From assembly GCA_017307375.1 (NCBI GenBank), contig JAFKFH010000004.1, positions 310,001 to 374,000 on the forward strand: a stretch of DNA of 64,000 nucleotides, in the 5' to 3' direction. This stretch comes from Alphaproteobacteria bacterium. GTDB lineage: Bacteria; Pseudomonadota; Alphaproteobacteria; Ferrovibrionales; Ferrovibrionaceae. Shown piece by piece: positions 50,212-59,146 of the stretch (position 1 is the stretch's first letter; every line of letters starts with the position of its first letter). Below the pieces are notes generated by a model. That model saw only the letters and a program-made list of their open reading frames with translations. It ran no database searches and was not told the origin of the DNA. Both the position numbers and the translations under genes were made by a program.

Positions 50212-50284
50212 CACCCGCGCGGGGGTTTGGCATAAACATTGTGGGTTTAGAAGTGTGCCCGGCAGCCAGAGATGGTCGCCGGGC
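50208..50284 (+). promoter_or_regulatory. Late promoter and promoter-proximal hairpin
   Basis: TTGACA (50208-50213) and CATAAA (50231-50236) are 17 bp apart. About 15 nt after the likely start, GCCCGGC (50257-50263) pairs with GCCGGGC (50278-50284), and GCAGTTCTTTC follows. The arrangement resembles lambda pR'-tR', where an antiterminator frees late transcription. Confidence 0.6.
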
Positions 50285-50711
50285 GCAGTTCTTTCAGAGG
50301 CACCAAGGTCTGCGCCAGCTCGGCGCTCCGAGCCGGCCCGGCTCGATCAGGTCCATCTCTATTCCTTTCCAGTCCGCTTAGGCGGGCCGCCTGCAGGCAC
50401 CGTCTGCCAGGGCGCCCGCGCCCCGTGGCCTGCCGTCGACCGCGCCTGCTGCCACGTAGCGCCCGGCGCGGGCCTGGCCGGGCCTGGCCGGGCCTGGGGC
50501 GGGGTCGCGGGTCCTCCCGAGGGGGCATCGCCCGCGGGTGGCCCCAGCCCTCGATTTCGCGCGTTTTTCGGGTTTCGGTGCAACGCAACACCTTGTTGCG
50601 TCCGGCTCGCGGCACGCGAGGTTTGTCGGTCAAGTCTCTGAATTTTCGCAAAAATTGCGCGTTGCGACGCCTGTTCGGTGTTGCGCGGAGGTCGGAGGCG
50701 AGCAACGCAAC
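50285..50711. promoter_or_regulatory. Untranslated late leader with tandem and inverted repeats
   Basis: No convincing gene lies here. The leader holds a 10-bp tandem repeat GGCCTGGCCG (50471-50500, almost three units). It also holds a set of CGCAACA/TGTTGCG elements: CGCAACA-CCT-TGTTGCG (50584-50600), TGTTGCG (50679-50685) and CGCAACA (50706-50712) across the terminase start. Binding by a late regulator or the terminase small subunit (a cos or pac role) is possible. Confidence 0.5.
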
Positions 50712-51455
50712 ATGGCTCCGCGCAACGGCTCCAAAAAGCCCAAACTCATCTCCAAAGCCGAGTATGCGGCGAAGATCGGGGTCAATCGGTCCCAGATCAC
50801 CCGTTACGTGGCGAAAGGCATGCCGTCACACGGCGGCATGATCGATCCGGACGAGGCCGACTGGTGGCGCCAGCAGAACCTCGATCCCACGAAGCCCAAG
50901 TCGAAGGTCACCGACCGGCAGGTTGGCAAGGCGAAGGCTGCTTCGGCGGACAACCCCGCTCCCCCGAAGCAGCCGGCACCGCCGCCCAAGCAACCGGACG
51001 GGCCGCCGCCGGGCAACGAAGAGCCCGGTTGGTCGCCCGACGGGTTCCAGACCTCCGGGGTCATCGTCCATTTCCCCGATGGCTCGAAGATGGACCTGCT
51101 ACAGATCGCCGATCTGACGACGGCGACCCGGATCGACAAGTTCTGGGCAGGCGAACTGAAGCGCCGCGAGGTGATGCTCCACGATAAGGAGCACTATCCG
51201 CGCGCCGACGTCGACGCGGCGACCAACGCCGCGGTTCTGATGTTCAAGAACGGCCTGCTCGGCCTAGGTCGGCGCTTGGCCGGCCGGCTCGAAGGCAAGA
51301 ACCTCGCCGAGCGCGAGCTGATCATTCGGGAAACATTGCGGCGGGCACTGGAAAAGCTCGCCGAGAAGCTGTCGGCTGCCGTGGCGGGGGATATTCAGGA
51401 GGCGGGTGAGGAACCGTCCCCCGACGATGACAGCGATCAGCCCGAAGGCGATTGA
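50712..51455 (+). CDS. Terminase small subunit (Nu1-like)
   Basis: The 247-residue protein opens with a DNA-binding winged HTH (KAEYAAKIGVNRSQITRYVA, KGMPSHGGMIDPDEADWWRQ), like lambda Nu1. A proline-rich linker and a coiled C-terminal part for oligomerisation follow. It recognises the packaging site and recruits the large subunit, whose gene overlaps its end. The ATG at 50712 follows a CGCAACA element. Confidence 0.85.
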   Translation: MAPRNGSKKPKLISKAEYAAKIGVNRSQITRYVAKGMPSHGGMIDPDEADWWRQQNLDPTKPKSKVTDRQVGKAKAASADNPAPPKQPAPPPKQPDGPPPGNEEPGWSPDGFQTSGVIVHFPDGSKMDLLQIADLTTATRIDKFWAGELKRREVMLHDKEHYPRADVDAATNAAVLMFKNGLLGLGRRLAGRLEGKNLAERELIIRETLRRALEKLAEKLSAAVAGDIQEAGEEPSPDDDSDQPEGD

Positions 51456-53412
51456 GCTGCTGCGGCAGTGGTCGGGCATTCTCCGGCCACCGCCGAAGCG
51501 CACCACCGATGAGTGGGCGGCGAAGTCGGTAGAACTGCCGGACACATCCTCGGAGCCGGGCGAGTACGACCCGAGCCGCACGCCATACAACATCCCGATC
51601 ATGCGGGCCTTCGACGATCCGCGCTGGAAGCAGATCGTCGTCGTCATGGGCTCGCAGATGGGCAAGACGCTGACGTTCTGCCTGGTGATCGGCCGCCGCC
51701 TCGACGACGATCCTGTCCCGATCATGTACGTCGGTCCCGACCGGAACTTCGTCGAGGACACCTTCGAGCCCCAGTTCATGGGCCTGCTGAGGTCGAGCAA
51801 GTCGCTGCGCCGCAAGACATTGTGGGGCAAAGCGCAAAAGAAGGTCCGCAAGATCATCAACGGCGCGGTGCTGCGCCTCGCCTGGGCCGGCTCGGCCTCG
51901 CAGCTGGCCGGCCAGCCTGCCGGGCTCGTCCTGCTCGACGAACGCGACCGGATGGGCGACCTGCAGGGCGAGGGCGACCCCGGCACGCTGGGCGACGCCC
52001 GCCTCAACAGCTATGCCAACGGAAAGTTGGGCACCATCTCGACGCCGCTCGAAGGCAATGTCGAAACCGAGGCCCATCCCGTTACCGGGATGATCCACTG
52101 GAAACTGGCCGAGCCGGAGGAGGTCACCAGCCCGACCTGGGCCTTGTGGCAGGAAGGCACCCGCTACGAATGGGCCTGGCCGTGCCCGCACTGCGGCACA
52201 TACTTCGTGCCCAGACATTCGCTGTTGCGCTGGTCGAAGCCCGCGGATGGCTCGAAGGTGACGCCGGCTCAAGCGCGCCGATCGGCCTACATGGTCTGCA
52301 CGAACCCCGATTGCGACTGCCATACGGCCGGGTTGACGATCGAGGACAGCGACAAGCCGGCGATGAATGCGCGCGGCCGGTTCCTCGCGCCGGGACAGTG
52401 GGTCAACGAGAAGGGCGAGGTTGAAGGCAGCGAGCCGGATACGGACGTTGCATCGTTCTGGGTCTCCGGCCTGGCGTCGCCTTTCGTCAGTTGGGGCGAG
52501 CGCGCATCGAAGTTCGTCCGGGCCGTCCGCTCCGGCAAGCCGGCCAAGATCCAGGGCGTGATCAACACCGGTTTCGGCGAACTCTACCGCATCGCCGGTG
52601 AAGCGCCGAAACCGACCGCGGTGCAAGCGCGCCGCCGTCCCTATCGGATGGGTGAAGTACCTCTCGGTGGGCAGCGCCTTGCGTTGACGGTCGACGTGCA
52701 GAAGCGCTCGCTGATCTACGTCATCCGCGCCTGGGGCGCCCGGTGGGAGAGTTGGCTGGTCAAGGCTGGCGAGCTTTTTGGCGAAACCGACCAGGATGGC
52801 GTCTGGACTGATCTGGCCCGGATCCTGGATGACCAGTATGGCAGCCTCGGCATCAGCCTGTGCCTGATCGACTACGGTTACAGGCCTGGCGACAAGGAAG
52901 TGCGGCCAACCCACGCTGTTACGGATTTCTGTCGGCGCGTCGGCTTCCTGCGCGCCAGGCCGATCCGCGGCAAGAGCCACCTGAAGGGGTCGCCGATCGG
53001 CACGTTCCAGACAGAGGTCCGGACCGACGGCAAGAAGAAGATCTTCGGCATCCGCGGCCACGAGCTTGATACCGATGTTTTCAAGTCCTGGGTTCACGCC
53101 CGGCTGCGCTGGCCCGCCGATCAACCGGGGGGCTGGCATGTGCCGGAAGATGTGCCCGAGGAGTACTGCCAGCAGATCGTTGCGGAGAGCCGCATCGCCC
53201 TGCCATCGGGCAGGGGGCATTGGAAGCGGCACGGACCGAACCACTACCTCGACTGCGAGATGATGCAGGTCGCCGCCGCGAACCTCCTGCAGGTCCAGAC
53301 CTTGCGTCCGCCTGCGGAACCGGCCGCGACCGACGAGCCACCGGCCCCCTCGTCCGCGCCGCCGTCGCCGGCCCGCCGGATTGTCCGTGTCGCTGCACCG
53401 AAAGGCCTCTGA
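51406..53412 (+). CDS. terL: Terminase large subunit, GpA family
   Basis: The 668-residue packaging motor has Walker A GSQMGKT (82-88) and Walker B GLVLLDERDRMGD (173-185), plus a zinc-like patch WPCPHCGTYFVPRHS and CTNPDCDCH. The C-terminal nuclease part includes LTVDVQKRSLIYVIRAWG and a run LIDYGYRPGDK. It belongs with lambda gpA (endonuclease and ATPase). The GTG at 51406 overlaps the small-subunit gene; ATG 51427 is an alternative. Confidence 0.92.
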   Translation: MRNRPPTMTAISPKAIELLRQWSGILRPPPKRTTDEWAAKSVELPDTSSEPGEYDPSRTPYNIPIMRAFDDPRWKQIVVVMGSQMGKTLTFCLVIGRRLDDDPVPIMYVGPDRNFVEDTFEPQFMGLLRSSKSLRRKTLWGKAQKKVRKIINGAVLRLAWAGSASQLAGQPAGLVLLDERDRMGDLQGEGDPGTLGDARLNSYANGKLGTISTPLEGNVETEAHPVTGMIHWKLAEPEEVTSPTWALWQEGTRYEWAWPCPHCGTYFVPRHSLLRWSKPADGSKVTPAQARRSAYMVCTNPDCDCHTAGLTIEDSDKPAMNARGRFLAPGQWVNEKGEVEGSEPDTDVASFWVSGLASPFVSWGERASKFVRAVRSGKPAKIQGVINTGFGELYRIAGEAPKPTAVQARRRPYRMGEVPLGGQRLALTVDVQKRSLIYVIRAWGARWESWLVKAGELFGETDQDGVWTDLARILDDQYGSLGISLCLIDYGYRPGDKEVRPTHAVTDFCRRVGFLRARPIRGKSHLKGSPIGTFQTEVRTDGKKKIFGIRGHELDTDVFKSWVHARLRWPADQPGGWHVPEDVPEEYCQQIVAESRIALPSGRGHWKRHGPNHYLDCEMMQVAAANLLQVQTLRPPAEPAATDEPPAPSSAPPSPARRIVRVAAPKGL

Positions 53413-53414
53413 CC

Positions 53415-53633
53415 ATGGCATTCACCCAAGCTCAGGTTGACGCCCTGAAGGACGCGATCGCGGCCGCAGGCATTGACCAGGAGGTCGAGTACGCGGACGG
53501 CAGCCGCGTGAAGCGCATGACGCCGGCGCAGGCGCGCGATCTGTTGGCCATGATGGAGGCCGACGTCAAGGCGACGGCCCCGTCGGCGCCGATCCGTCGC
53601 ATCATCGTCACGACGTGCAAGGGCATTTGGTGA
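53415..53633 (+). CDS. gpW-like head-tail joining protein
   Basis: The 72-residue protein (MAFTQAQVDALKDAIAAAGI, EVEYADGSRVKRMTPAQARD) matches the size and pattern of gpW, which joins the head to the tail. It sits between terminase and portal genes as in lambda. The stop touches the portal start. Confidence 0.8.
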   Translation: MAFTQAQVDALKDAIAAAGIDQEVEYADGSRVKRMTPAQARDLLAMMEADVKATAPSAPIRRIIVTTCKGIW

Positions 53634-55174
53634 TGCCGCGCGTCCGGACCCTGTACGGGCCGAACAGCGAGGTGCTGAAACAGTTCGTGCCAACGCCGCG
53701 CGGGCCCTCGATGGTCGCCTTCGACGCCGCCGGCTCGGGTCGCCGCCTGTCGACCTGGCAACCGCCGCGAGGCACGTCGATGGCCAGCATCGTGCGCTCC
53801 GATTTGCGCGATTTGCGCGATCGCAGCCGCGATGCGGTCCGCAAGTCGCTCTACGCCTCCGCCGCGAAGCAGAGCTGGGTCGGCAACGTCGTCGGCACCG
53901 GCATCAGCCTGTCGTCGATGGTCGAGGGCGACACCGGGCTGCAGCAGGCGATCAAGGCGCTGTGGGAGGAATGGACCGACGAGGCCGATGCAGAGGGCGT
54001 GTCGGACCTCTATGGCATGCAGCGCACCGTCGCGTCTGCGCTATTCGAGGCCGGAGAGATCTTCGTCAGGTTCCGGCCGCGCCGGCTCGGCGACGGCCTT
54101 TCCGTTCCGCTGCAACTGCAGTTGATCGAGTCGGAACAGGTGCCGCTCGAGAAGAACGAGGTGTTGCCCAACGGCAATATCGTGCGGATGGGGATCGAGT
54201 TCGACCGGGTGATCCAGAGCCGGCGTGTCGCCTACTGGATGTTCCGCAATCACCCCGGCGACTACGGTACCGGCCAGGCGCTCGGCGATCTGGTGCGCGT
54301 CCCCGCGACCGAAGTCCTGCATATCTTCGACCCTCTGCGTCCCGGCCAGATTCGCGGCATTCCCAAGCTCGCTACGTCGCTGCTGACACTGTGGGAACTC
54401 GACAAGTTCACGGACAACGTGCTGGTGAAGCAGACGATCGGCGCCGGCTTCACCGGCTTCTTTACCTGGACGGCGTCCGGCGACAACGGTCCTCCGCTCG
54501 GCGCTGCAAAACCCGACGGCGCGCCGGCGGACAGTACGGTCGGGTTCACCACCGTCGAGCCCGGCACATTCCCCGAGTTGCCGCCGGGCGCGGATGTGAA
54601 GTTCGCCACGCCGCCCGATATCGGTGCGCAGTTCGAGGCCTTCATGAAGGTCAACCTTCGCGCGATCGCCTCTGCGCTGGACGTCCTGTACGAGCATCTG
54701 ACCGGCGACTATGCCGGCGTGACCTATACCAGCATGCGCGCTGCCGTCCTCGAGATCCGGCGCCGCATCGAGCAGTTGCAGCACCACGTGCTGATCTTCC
54801 AACTGTGCCGACCGATCTACTGGCGCTGGCTCGAGGCGGCCGTACTGGCGGGCGCCCTGCCGACACTGAGTGCGAGCCGCTACGTCAACGACCAGCGTGC
54901 GGTCCGCAAGGCACGCTGGCTGCCGGATCCATGGCCTTGGGTTGATCCGATCAAGGATCGCATGGCCGAGATCTTGGCCGTTCGCGCCGGCATGAAATCG
55001 CTTTCCGACGTGATCGAGCAGGAAGGCGAAACGACCGCGGACACGCTTCGCCAGCTCTCGGAGGACTTCAAGCTGGCCTTCGATACCTACGACCTGATCC
55101 TCGACAGCGATGCCAGCCGCACCGCGAAGAGCGGCGCCGTCCAGAAGGCCGAGAGCGCCGCCCTCGGCGGCTGA
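53633..55174 (+). CDS. Portal protein, lambda family
   Basis: This 513-residue protein matches lambda gpB. Blocks include RDLRDRSRDAVRKSLYASAA, KQSWVGNVVGTGISLSSMVE, LQLIESEQVPLEKNE and GDYAGVTYTSMRAAVLEIRR. It forms the dodecameric ring by which DNA enters the head. It is full length. The ATG at 53633 overlaps the upstream stop. Confidence 0.93.
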   Translation: MPRVRTLYGPNSEVLKQFVPTPRGPSMVAFDAAGSGRRLSTWQPPRGTSMASIVRSDLRDLRDRSRDAVRKSLYASAAKQSWVGNVVGTGISLSSMVEGDTGLQQAIKALWEEWTDEADAEGVSDLYGMQRTVASALFEAGEIFVRFRPRRLGDGLSVPLQLQLIESEQVPLEKNEVLPNGNIVRMGIEFDRVIQSRRVAYWMFRNHPGDYGTGQALGDLVRVPATEVLHIFDPLRPGQIRGIPKLATSLLTLWELDKFTDNVLVKQTIGAGFTGFFTWTASGDNGPPLGAAKPDGAPADSTVGFTTVEPGTFPELPPGADVKFATPPDIGAQFEAFMKVNLRAIASALDVLYEHLTGDYAGVTYTSMRAAVLEIRRRIEQLQHHVLIFQLCRPIYWRWLEAAVLAGALPTLSASRYVNDQRAVRKARWLPDPWPWVDPIKDRMAEILAVRAGMKSLSDVIEQEGETTADTLRQLSEDFKLAFDTYDLILDSDASRTAKSGAVQKAESAALGG

Positions 55175-55202
55175 ACCCACGAGAACATCAGGAGGGCCGC
55201 GC

Positions 55203-56678
55203 ATGTCGACTGCGCCACGCCAACAGTTCCCCTATTTCCGGGTCGCCGAGCGCATGTTCAATGTGCCGCTGCTGATCCACCCGCTCAAAGCCCAGGTGAT
55301 CGGCAATTTTGTCGCCGAACGAATGGGCATGCCACCGGTTACGCTCGACGTCGGCGAATACGACCAGGGCGTGAGCAGGCGCGCGAAGCCTGCCGCAGTA
55401 GACCCTGCGATCGCGGTCATTTCGATCCACGGCTCTACCGTGCACCGGTCGTCGTATATGGATGCGATGTCGGGCCTCATCTCCTATGAGGAGATCACGG
55501 CTGCCCTGCGCGAAGCGCGTGCCGACGCAACGGTCGGCGCCATTCTGCTTGACGTCGACTCCTTCGGCGGCGAGGCGGCCGGCTGCTTCAGCCTGTGCGA
55601 GGAAATTCGCGCAACCCGCGCAGATAAGCCGGTCTGGGCCATCGTCAACGAGCACGCCTATTCCGCCGGCTGCGCCATCGCCACCTCTGCCGATCGGGTC
55701 TATCTGCCTCCCAGCGCCGGCATGGGATCGATCGGCGTGCTCTGGATCCACATGGATATGTCCGGTGCCGATGCCCAGGCCGGCGTCCAGTACACCCCAA
55801 TCTACGCCGGTGCCCGCAAGATCGACTATTGGGGGCACGCACCGCTGTCCGACGAGGCGCGCGCCGCCGAGCAGTCCTCGATCGACGGGCTCTACGAGCT
55901 GTTCTGCAATTCGGTCGGCCTCGGCCGCGGGAAGCGCATGACCGCTGCTGTCGCACGCGCGACCGAGGCTGCCTGCTACCAGGGCGCGGCTGCGGTCACC
56001 GCCGGCCTTGCCGACCAGATCGGCACCATCGACGACGCTATTCGAGATCTCGCCGCCGCCATGCCGCGCCGCGCGAGTACTGCCCGCGGCCGGTCCGCCG
56101 CGGTTCCCACCAACGCCACGAACCTGGAGGTCGACATGGCGAACGAGATTGCGGCGGACAACAGCGCTGCCGCGACCGATACCAACACCGAAGCCACGGG
56201 CATCAACCCGGCTGCGCCGACCGCCGGCCAGTCGGGTGCGTCGATCGATGCCGGCGTCACGGCCGAGGTTCACGCTGCGGCGATCGAAGCGGCGCGGGCC
56301 GAGGCCCATGCGGCCGGCAAGCTCGAAGGGCTCGAGGTCGGGCGCAAGGAAGGCTTCGAGGCGGGCCGGAAGGAAGGCCATGCGGCCGGTGTCAAGGAAA
56401 CCAAGGATTGGGCGGCGGAAGTCACCGCCCACTGCCAGGTCGCCAAGATGCCCGAGCTGGCGACGGCCGCGATCACGCAGGGTATGACGATGGAGACCCT
56501 GCGGATCACCACCAATGCCGCAGCCGTCGCCGCGGCGGCCGCTACCGAGGTTGCGACCAGCAACGGTGGTGGCATGGGCTACACCATCACGCGTGAGGCG
56601 GCGCGTGACCCGCAGGCCTATCGGAAGGCCCGGGAAGCCGCCGCCGCGGCCGGCCAGTCCGTCACCATCATCGACTAA
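55203..56678 (+). CDS. S49-type head maturation protease with C-terminal scaffold
   Basis: The first 300 residues match phage S49 peptidases. Nucleophile Ser154 lies in EHAYSAGCAIATSADRVY and general-base Lys206 in AGARKIDYWG, with DVDSFGGEAAG as the oxyanion region. The last 180 residues are an alanine/glutamate-rich coiled scaffold with AGKLEGLEVGRKEGFEAGRK. The ATG follows AGGAGGGCCGCGC. It cuts the scaffold and itself in the immature head. Confidence 0.9.
   Translation: MSTAPRQQFPYFRVAERMFNVPLLIHPLKAQVIGNFVAERMGMPPVTLDVGEYDQGVSRRAKPAAVDPAIAVISIHGSTVHRSSYMDAMSGLISYEEITAALREARADATVGAILLDVDSFGGEAAGCFSLCEEIRATRADKPVWAIVNEHAYSAGCAIATSADRVYLPPSAGMGSIGVLWIHMDMSGADAQAGVQYTPIYAGARKIDYWGHAPLSDEARAAEQSSIDGLYELFCNSVGLGRGKRMTAAVARATEAACYQGAAAVTAGLADQIGTIDDAIRDLAAAMPRRASTARGRSAAVPTNATNLEVDMANEIAADNSAAATDTNTEATGINPAAPTAGQSGASIDAGVTAEVHAAAIEAARAEAHAAGKLEGLEVGRKEGFEAGRKEGHAAGVKETKDWAAEVTAHCQVAKMPELATAAITQGMTMETLRITTNAAAVAAAAATEVATSNGGGMGYTITREAARDPQAYRKAREAAAAAGQSVTIID
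56136..56678 (+). CDS. Nested scaffold protein (Nu3-like), in-frame internal start
   Basis: An ATG at 56136 preceded by CTGGAGG (56124-56130) lies exactly where the protease domain ends and the scaffold begins. It gives a 180-residue scaffold (MANEIAADNSAAATDTNTEA). Lambda makes its scaffold Nu3 the same way from within gene C. Translation from this site is inferred from the ribosome site. Confidence 0.6.
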   Translation: MANEIAADNSAAATDTNTEATGINPAAPTAGQSGASIDAGVTAEVHAAAIEAARAEAHAAGKLEGLEVGRKEGFEAGRKEGHAAGVKETKDWAAEVTAHCQVAKMPELATAAITQGMTMETLRITTNAAAVAAAAATEVATSNGGGMGYTITREAARDPQAYRKAREAAAAAGQSVTIID

Positions 56679-56696
56679 TCGGGGAGATCCTCAACT

Positions 56697-57836
56697 ATGA
56701 CCAACGTCATCAATGCCTATGATCCGCTCTGGTATGCGCAGGAGTCGCTGATCCAGCTCGAGAAGGTGCTCGGCATGGCCTCGCGCGTGCACCGCGGCTA
56801 CGACAAGGAGCCGACGCAGCTTGGCTCGACCATCAAGATCCGCCGCCCGGGCACCTTCGTGGCTCAGAACGTCGGGACGAACGATACGCAGGACCTCAAG
56901 CCCGACCTGATCGACATCGTTGTCGATCAGTGGAAGGGCGTGCGTTTCGCCCTGACCGACAAGGACCTCGCGGCCACCGGCGACGCCATCATCAACGACC
57001 ACATCCGTCCGGCTGCGGTCGCCATCGCGGACGCCATCGACCAGGATCTCTGCAAGCTGGCCGATGATATCCCCTGGTACATCGACGTCGGCGCGACCGC
57101 GGGCATCGCCGATCTGACCGCGGCCCGCAAGATCATGTTCGACAACAAGGTGCCGCTGACCGATGCCGCCAAGCTCCATTTCATGCTCGACGGCGACATG
57201 GAGGCGGACCTGCTCGGCCAGCCTGCGTTCACCCAGTTCAACGGCGGCGGTGCCGATGCGGTGGCCGCCCAGCAGGACGCGGTGATCGGCCGGCGCTTCG
57301 GGTTCTGGCTCTTCGCCAACCAGAACGTGCAGTCCCACACCAAGGGAACCGCGTCGACCGGCACCATGGCTCTCACGGCGGACTTCACCAAGGGCGCCAC
57401 GATCATCGGCGTTGACGCGGGTTCCGTGACCGGCACGCTGGTCAAGGGCGACAGCTTCGTCATCGCCGGCAACACCCAGCGCTACGTGGTCACCGCAACC
57501 TCGACCGCCGCGGGCAACATCTTCTCGGCGGTGCAGATCTTCCCGCCGCTGGTGCAGGACTATCCGAACAATGCTGTCGTCACTGTGTCGCTCGACGACC
57601 ACAGCGAGGCGATGGCTTTCCACAGCAATGCCTTCGCCCTGGCGATGGCGCCGCTGTCGGATCGGGCTGCCGATCTGGGTGCGCGGGTCGCGACCGTGTC
57701 CGATCCGATCACCAACCTGTCGCTGCGCTCCTCGATCTGGTGGGAGGGCGGCTCGTCCTCGATCAATGTGCGTATCGACGCCCTTTGGGGCGTCAAGACG
57801 CTCGATCCGAACCTGGCGGTGCGCGCCCGGAACTGA
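56697..57836 (+). CDS. Major coat protein, P22 gene 5-like
   Basis: The 379-residue protein resembles P22-type coat proteins: MTNVINAYDPLWYAQESLIQ, STIKIRRPGTFVAQNVG, VDQWKGVRFALTDKDLA and a C-terminal AFHSNAFALAMAPL. The ribosome site is GGGGAGAT. It forms the capsid shell. A hairpin follows, which could lower expression of later genes relative to coat. Confidence 0.88.
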   Translation: MTNVINAYDPLWYAQESLIQLEKVLGMASRVHRGYDKEPTQLGSTIKIRRPGTFVAQNVGTNDTQDLKPDLIDIVVDQWKGVRFALTDKDLAATGDAIINDHIRPAAVAIADAIDQDLCKLADDIPWYIDVGATAGIADLTAARKIMFDNKVPLTDAAKLHFMLDGDMEADLLGQPAFTQFNGGGADAVAAQQDAVIGRRFGFWLFANQNVQSHTKGTASTGTMALTADFTKGATIIGVDAGSVTGTLVKGDSFVIAGNTQRYVVTATSTAAGNIFSAVQIFPPLVQDYPNNAVVTVSLDDHSEAMAFHSNAFALAMAPLSDRAADLGARVATVSDPITNLSLRSSIWWEGGSSSINVRIDALWGVKTLDPNLAVRARN

Positions 57837-57859
57837 TCACCGGTACCTGAAAGCCCTGC

Positions 57860-57881
57860 GGGCGCCGCGTTTGCGGCGCCC
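57860..57881 (+). terminator. Stem-loop after the coat gene
   Basis: A perfect 9-bp GC stem (GGGCGCCGC / GCGGCGCCC) with a GTTT loop. There is no U-tract, so partial termination or mRNA 3'-end protection is more likely than full termination. Confidence 0.55.
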
Positions 57882-57913
57882 GTGACGCCGAACTGACCTC
57901 TGGAGAGCCCAGC

Positions 57914-58282
57914 ATGTCCAAGATCGAAACCGTCAAGATCGTCGATCCCGATCGCGACGGCGACTATCTCGTGATCGAGAAACACTCCTTCAACCCGTCC
58001 CTTCACCGGCTCTTCACGGAACCTGTGCAGGCGCCGGCACCCTTCGGTGATGACGAAGCCGAACTGGTCGAGGGCGTAGCCCTTGCCGACCACGAGGCCG
58101 CAGTCCAGACCGCGCGCGCCGAAGGCTACGAGGCAGGTCTGACTGCCGGCCGTGAGGAGGGGCGCGCGGAGGGTTACGAGACCGGTCTGGCTGCCGGCCG
58201 CGCCGCGGCGAACGATGAGCCGAAGCCGCTGGCGGAACAGACCGGCAATGCTGGCCGGAACAAGCCGCGCAATTTGTCCTGA
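57914..58282 (+). CDS. Coiled head protein, 122 residues
   Basis: The start (ATCGAAACCG after CTGGAGAGCCCAGC) gives a protein with an acidic beginning and a repeated helical part (AEGYEAGLTAGREEGRAEGY). This repeat resembles the scaffold part of the protease gene, suggesting a related coiled-coil origin. It may act in capsid assembly; function not recognised. Confidence 0.6.
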   Translation: MSKIETVKIVDPDRDGDYLVIEKHSFNPSLHRLFTEPVQAPAPFGDDEAELVEGVALADHEAAVQTARAEGYEAGLTAGREEGRAEGYETGLAAGRAAANDEPKPLAEQTGNAGRNKPRNLS

Positions 58283-58300
58283 CCGATCGGGTGGCGCGCC

Positions 58301-59146
58301 TTGACCTTCGATCCCGGATCCATGCTAGGCACGGTGTTCGGCACCTTCGGACAGGCCGCCACCTATCAGCCCCCCGCCGGCGCCCCGGTGCCCTGCCGCG
58401 CCATCCCGCAAGGTCTCGCCCGCCAGGTCGATATCGGCGGGGTGAAGCTGATGCTGGGTCAATCGGCCTGGCACCTGCGGCGCGCCGAGTTTGGCGCTGC
58501 GCCTGCGCCTGGCGGCACGCTCACCATCGGGTCCAGGACCTGGACGATCGATGTCGTCGAGCCATCGGCCGATGATCCGCTCGAGCTCAAGTGGCAGGTG
58601 CGTGCCGAATGGGGCAAGCCGATCGTGCTGCGCGCGACGGACGGGCAGGGGGCGACGGCCAATCCGCCGATCGTCGACGGCTTGGTCGTCGACGGAACCG
58701 TGGCCGGCGCTGCGACGTCGATCGCCTTGCGCGCCGGCTTCGCGTCGGGCCAGCTGCGTGCGGGCGACGTGCTGCGCATTGGCGGTACCGACCTCGTGGT
58801 GGCGGCATCGGTATCGGCCGCCGGCAATGGCTTTGCCGCCGTCCCGCTTGCGTCGGGTGCTCCGGCCCCGATCGCCGATGGCGTGGTCGTCGAACCCCGC
58901 TTCGCCCGCGACTTCCAGGTGATCGGCGCCGAGGTCGAGTATGCGGCGCACGAGATCGTCGGCGGGGTACAGGCCGGCGACCGCCGCCTGATCGTGCTGC
59001 GCGCCGCGCTCGAGGCGGCCGGCTATTTCGAGGCGCCGTCTACCAAAGTCCAGGTCCAGCATCTCGGCACCTGGTTGACCGTAGTGAGCGCGACAGCGAT
59101 CGGCACCGGCGCCGAGCATGTCGCTTGGGACCTGCAGCTGCGATGA
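58301..59146 (+). CDS. Head-tail joining protein, 281 residues
   Basis: The start is TTG at 58301. The C-terminal half is beta-rich, and blocks such as GGTLTIGSRTWTIDVVEP in the first half resemble lambda FII-type joiners. It follows the coat protein and precedes tail genes, which supports the role. The overlapping stop with the next gene shows coupling. Confidence 0.65.
   Translation: MTFDPGSMLGTVFGTFGQAATYQPPAGAPVPCRAIPQGLARQVDIGGVKLMLGQSAWHLRRAEFGAAPAPGGTLTIGSRTWTIDVVEPSADDPLELKWQVRAEWGKPIVLRATDGQGATANPPIVDGLVVDGTVAGAATSIALRAGFASGQLRAGDVLRIGGTDLVVAASVSAAGNGFAAVPLASGAPAPIADGVVVEPRFARDFQVIGAEVEYAAHEIVGGVQAGDRRLIVLRAALEAAGYFEAPSTKVQVQHLGTWLTVVSATAIGTGAEHVAWDLQLR

Noticed and set aside
50272-50841. 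Reading frames across the late leader
   Set aside because: Arginine/proline-rich, no ribosome site, and they run into the terminase gene out of frame.
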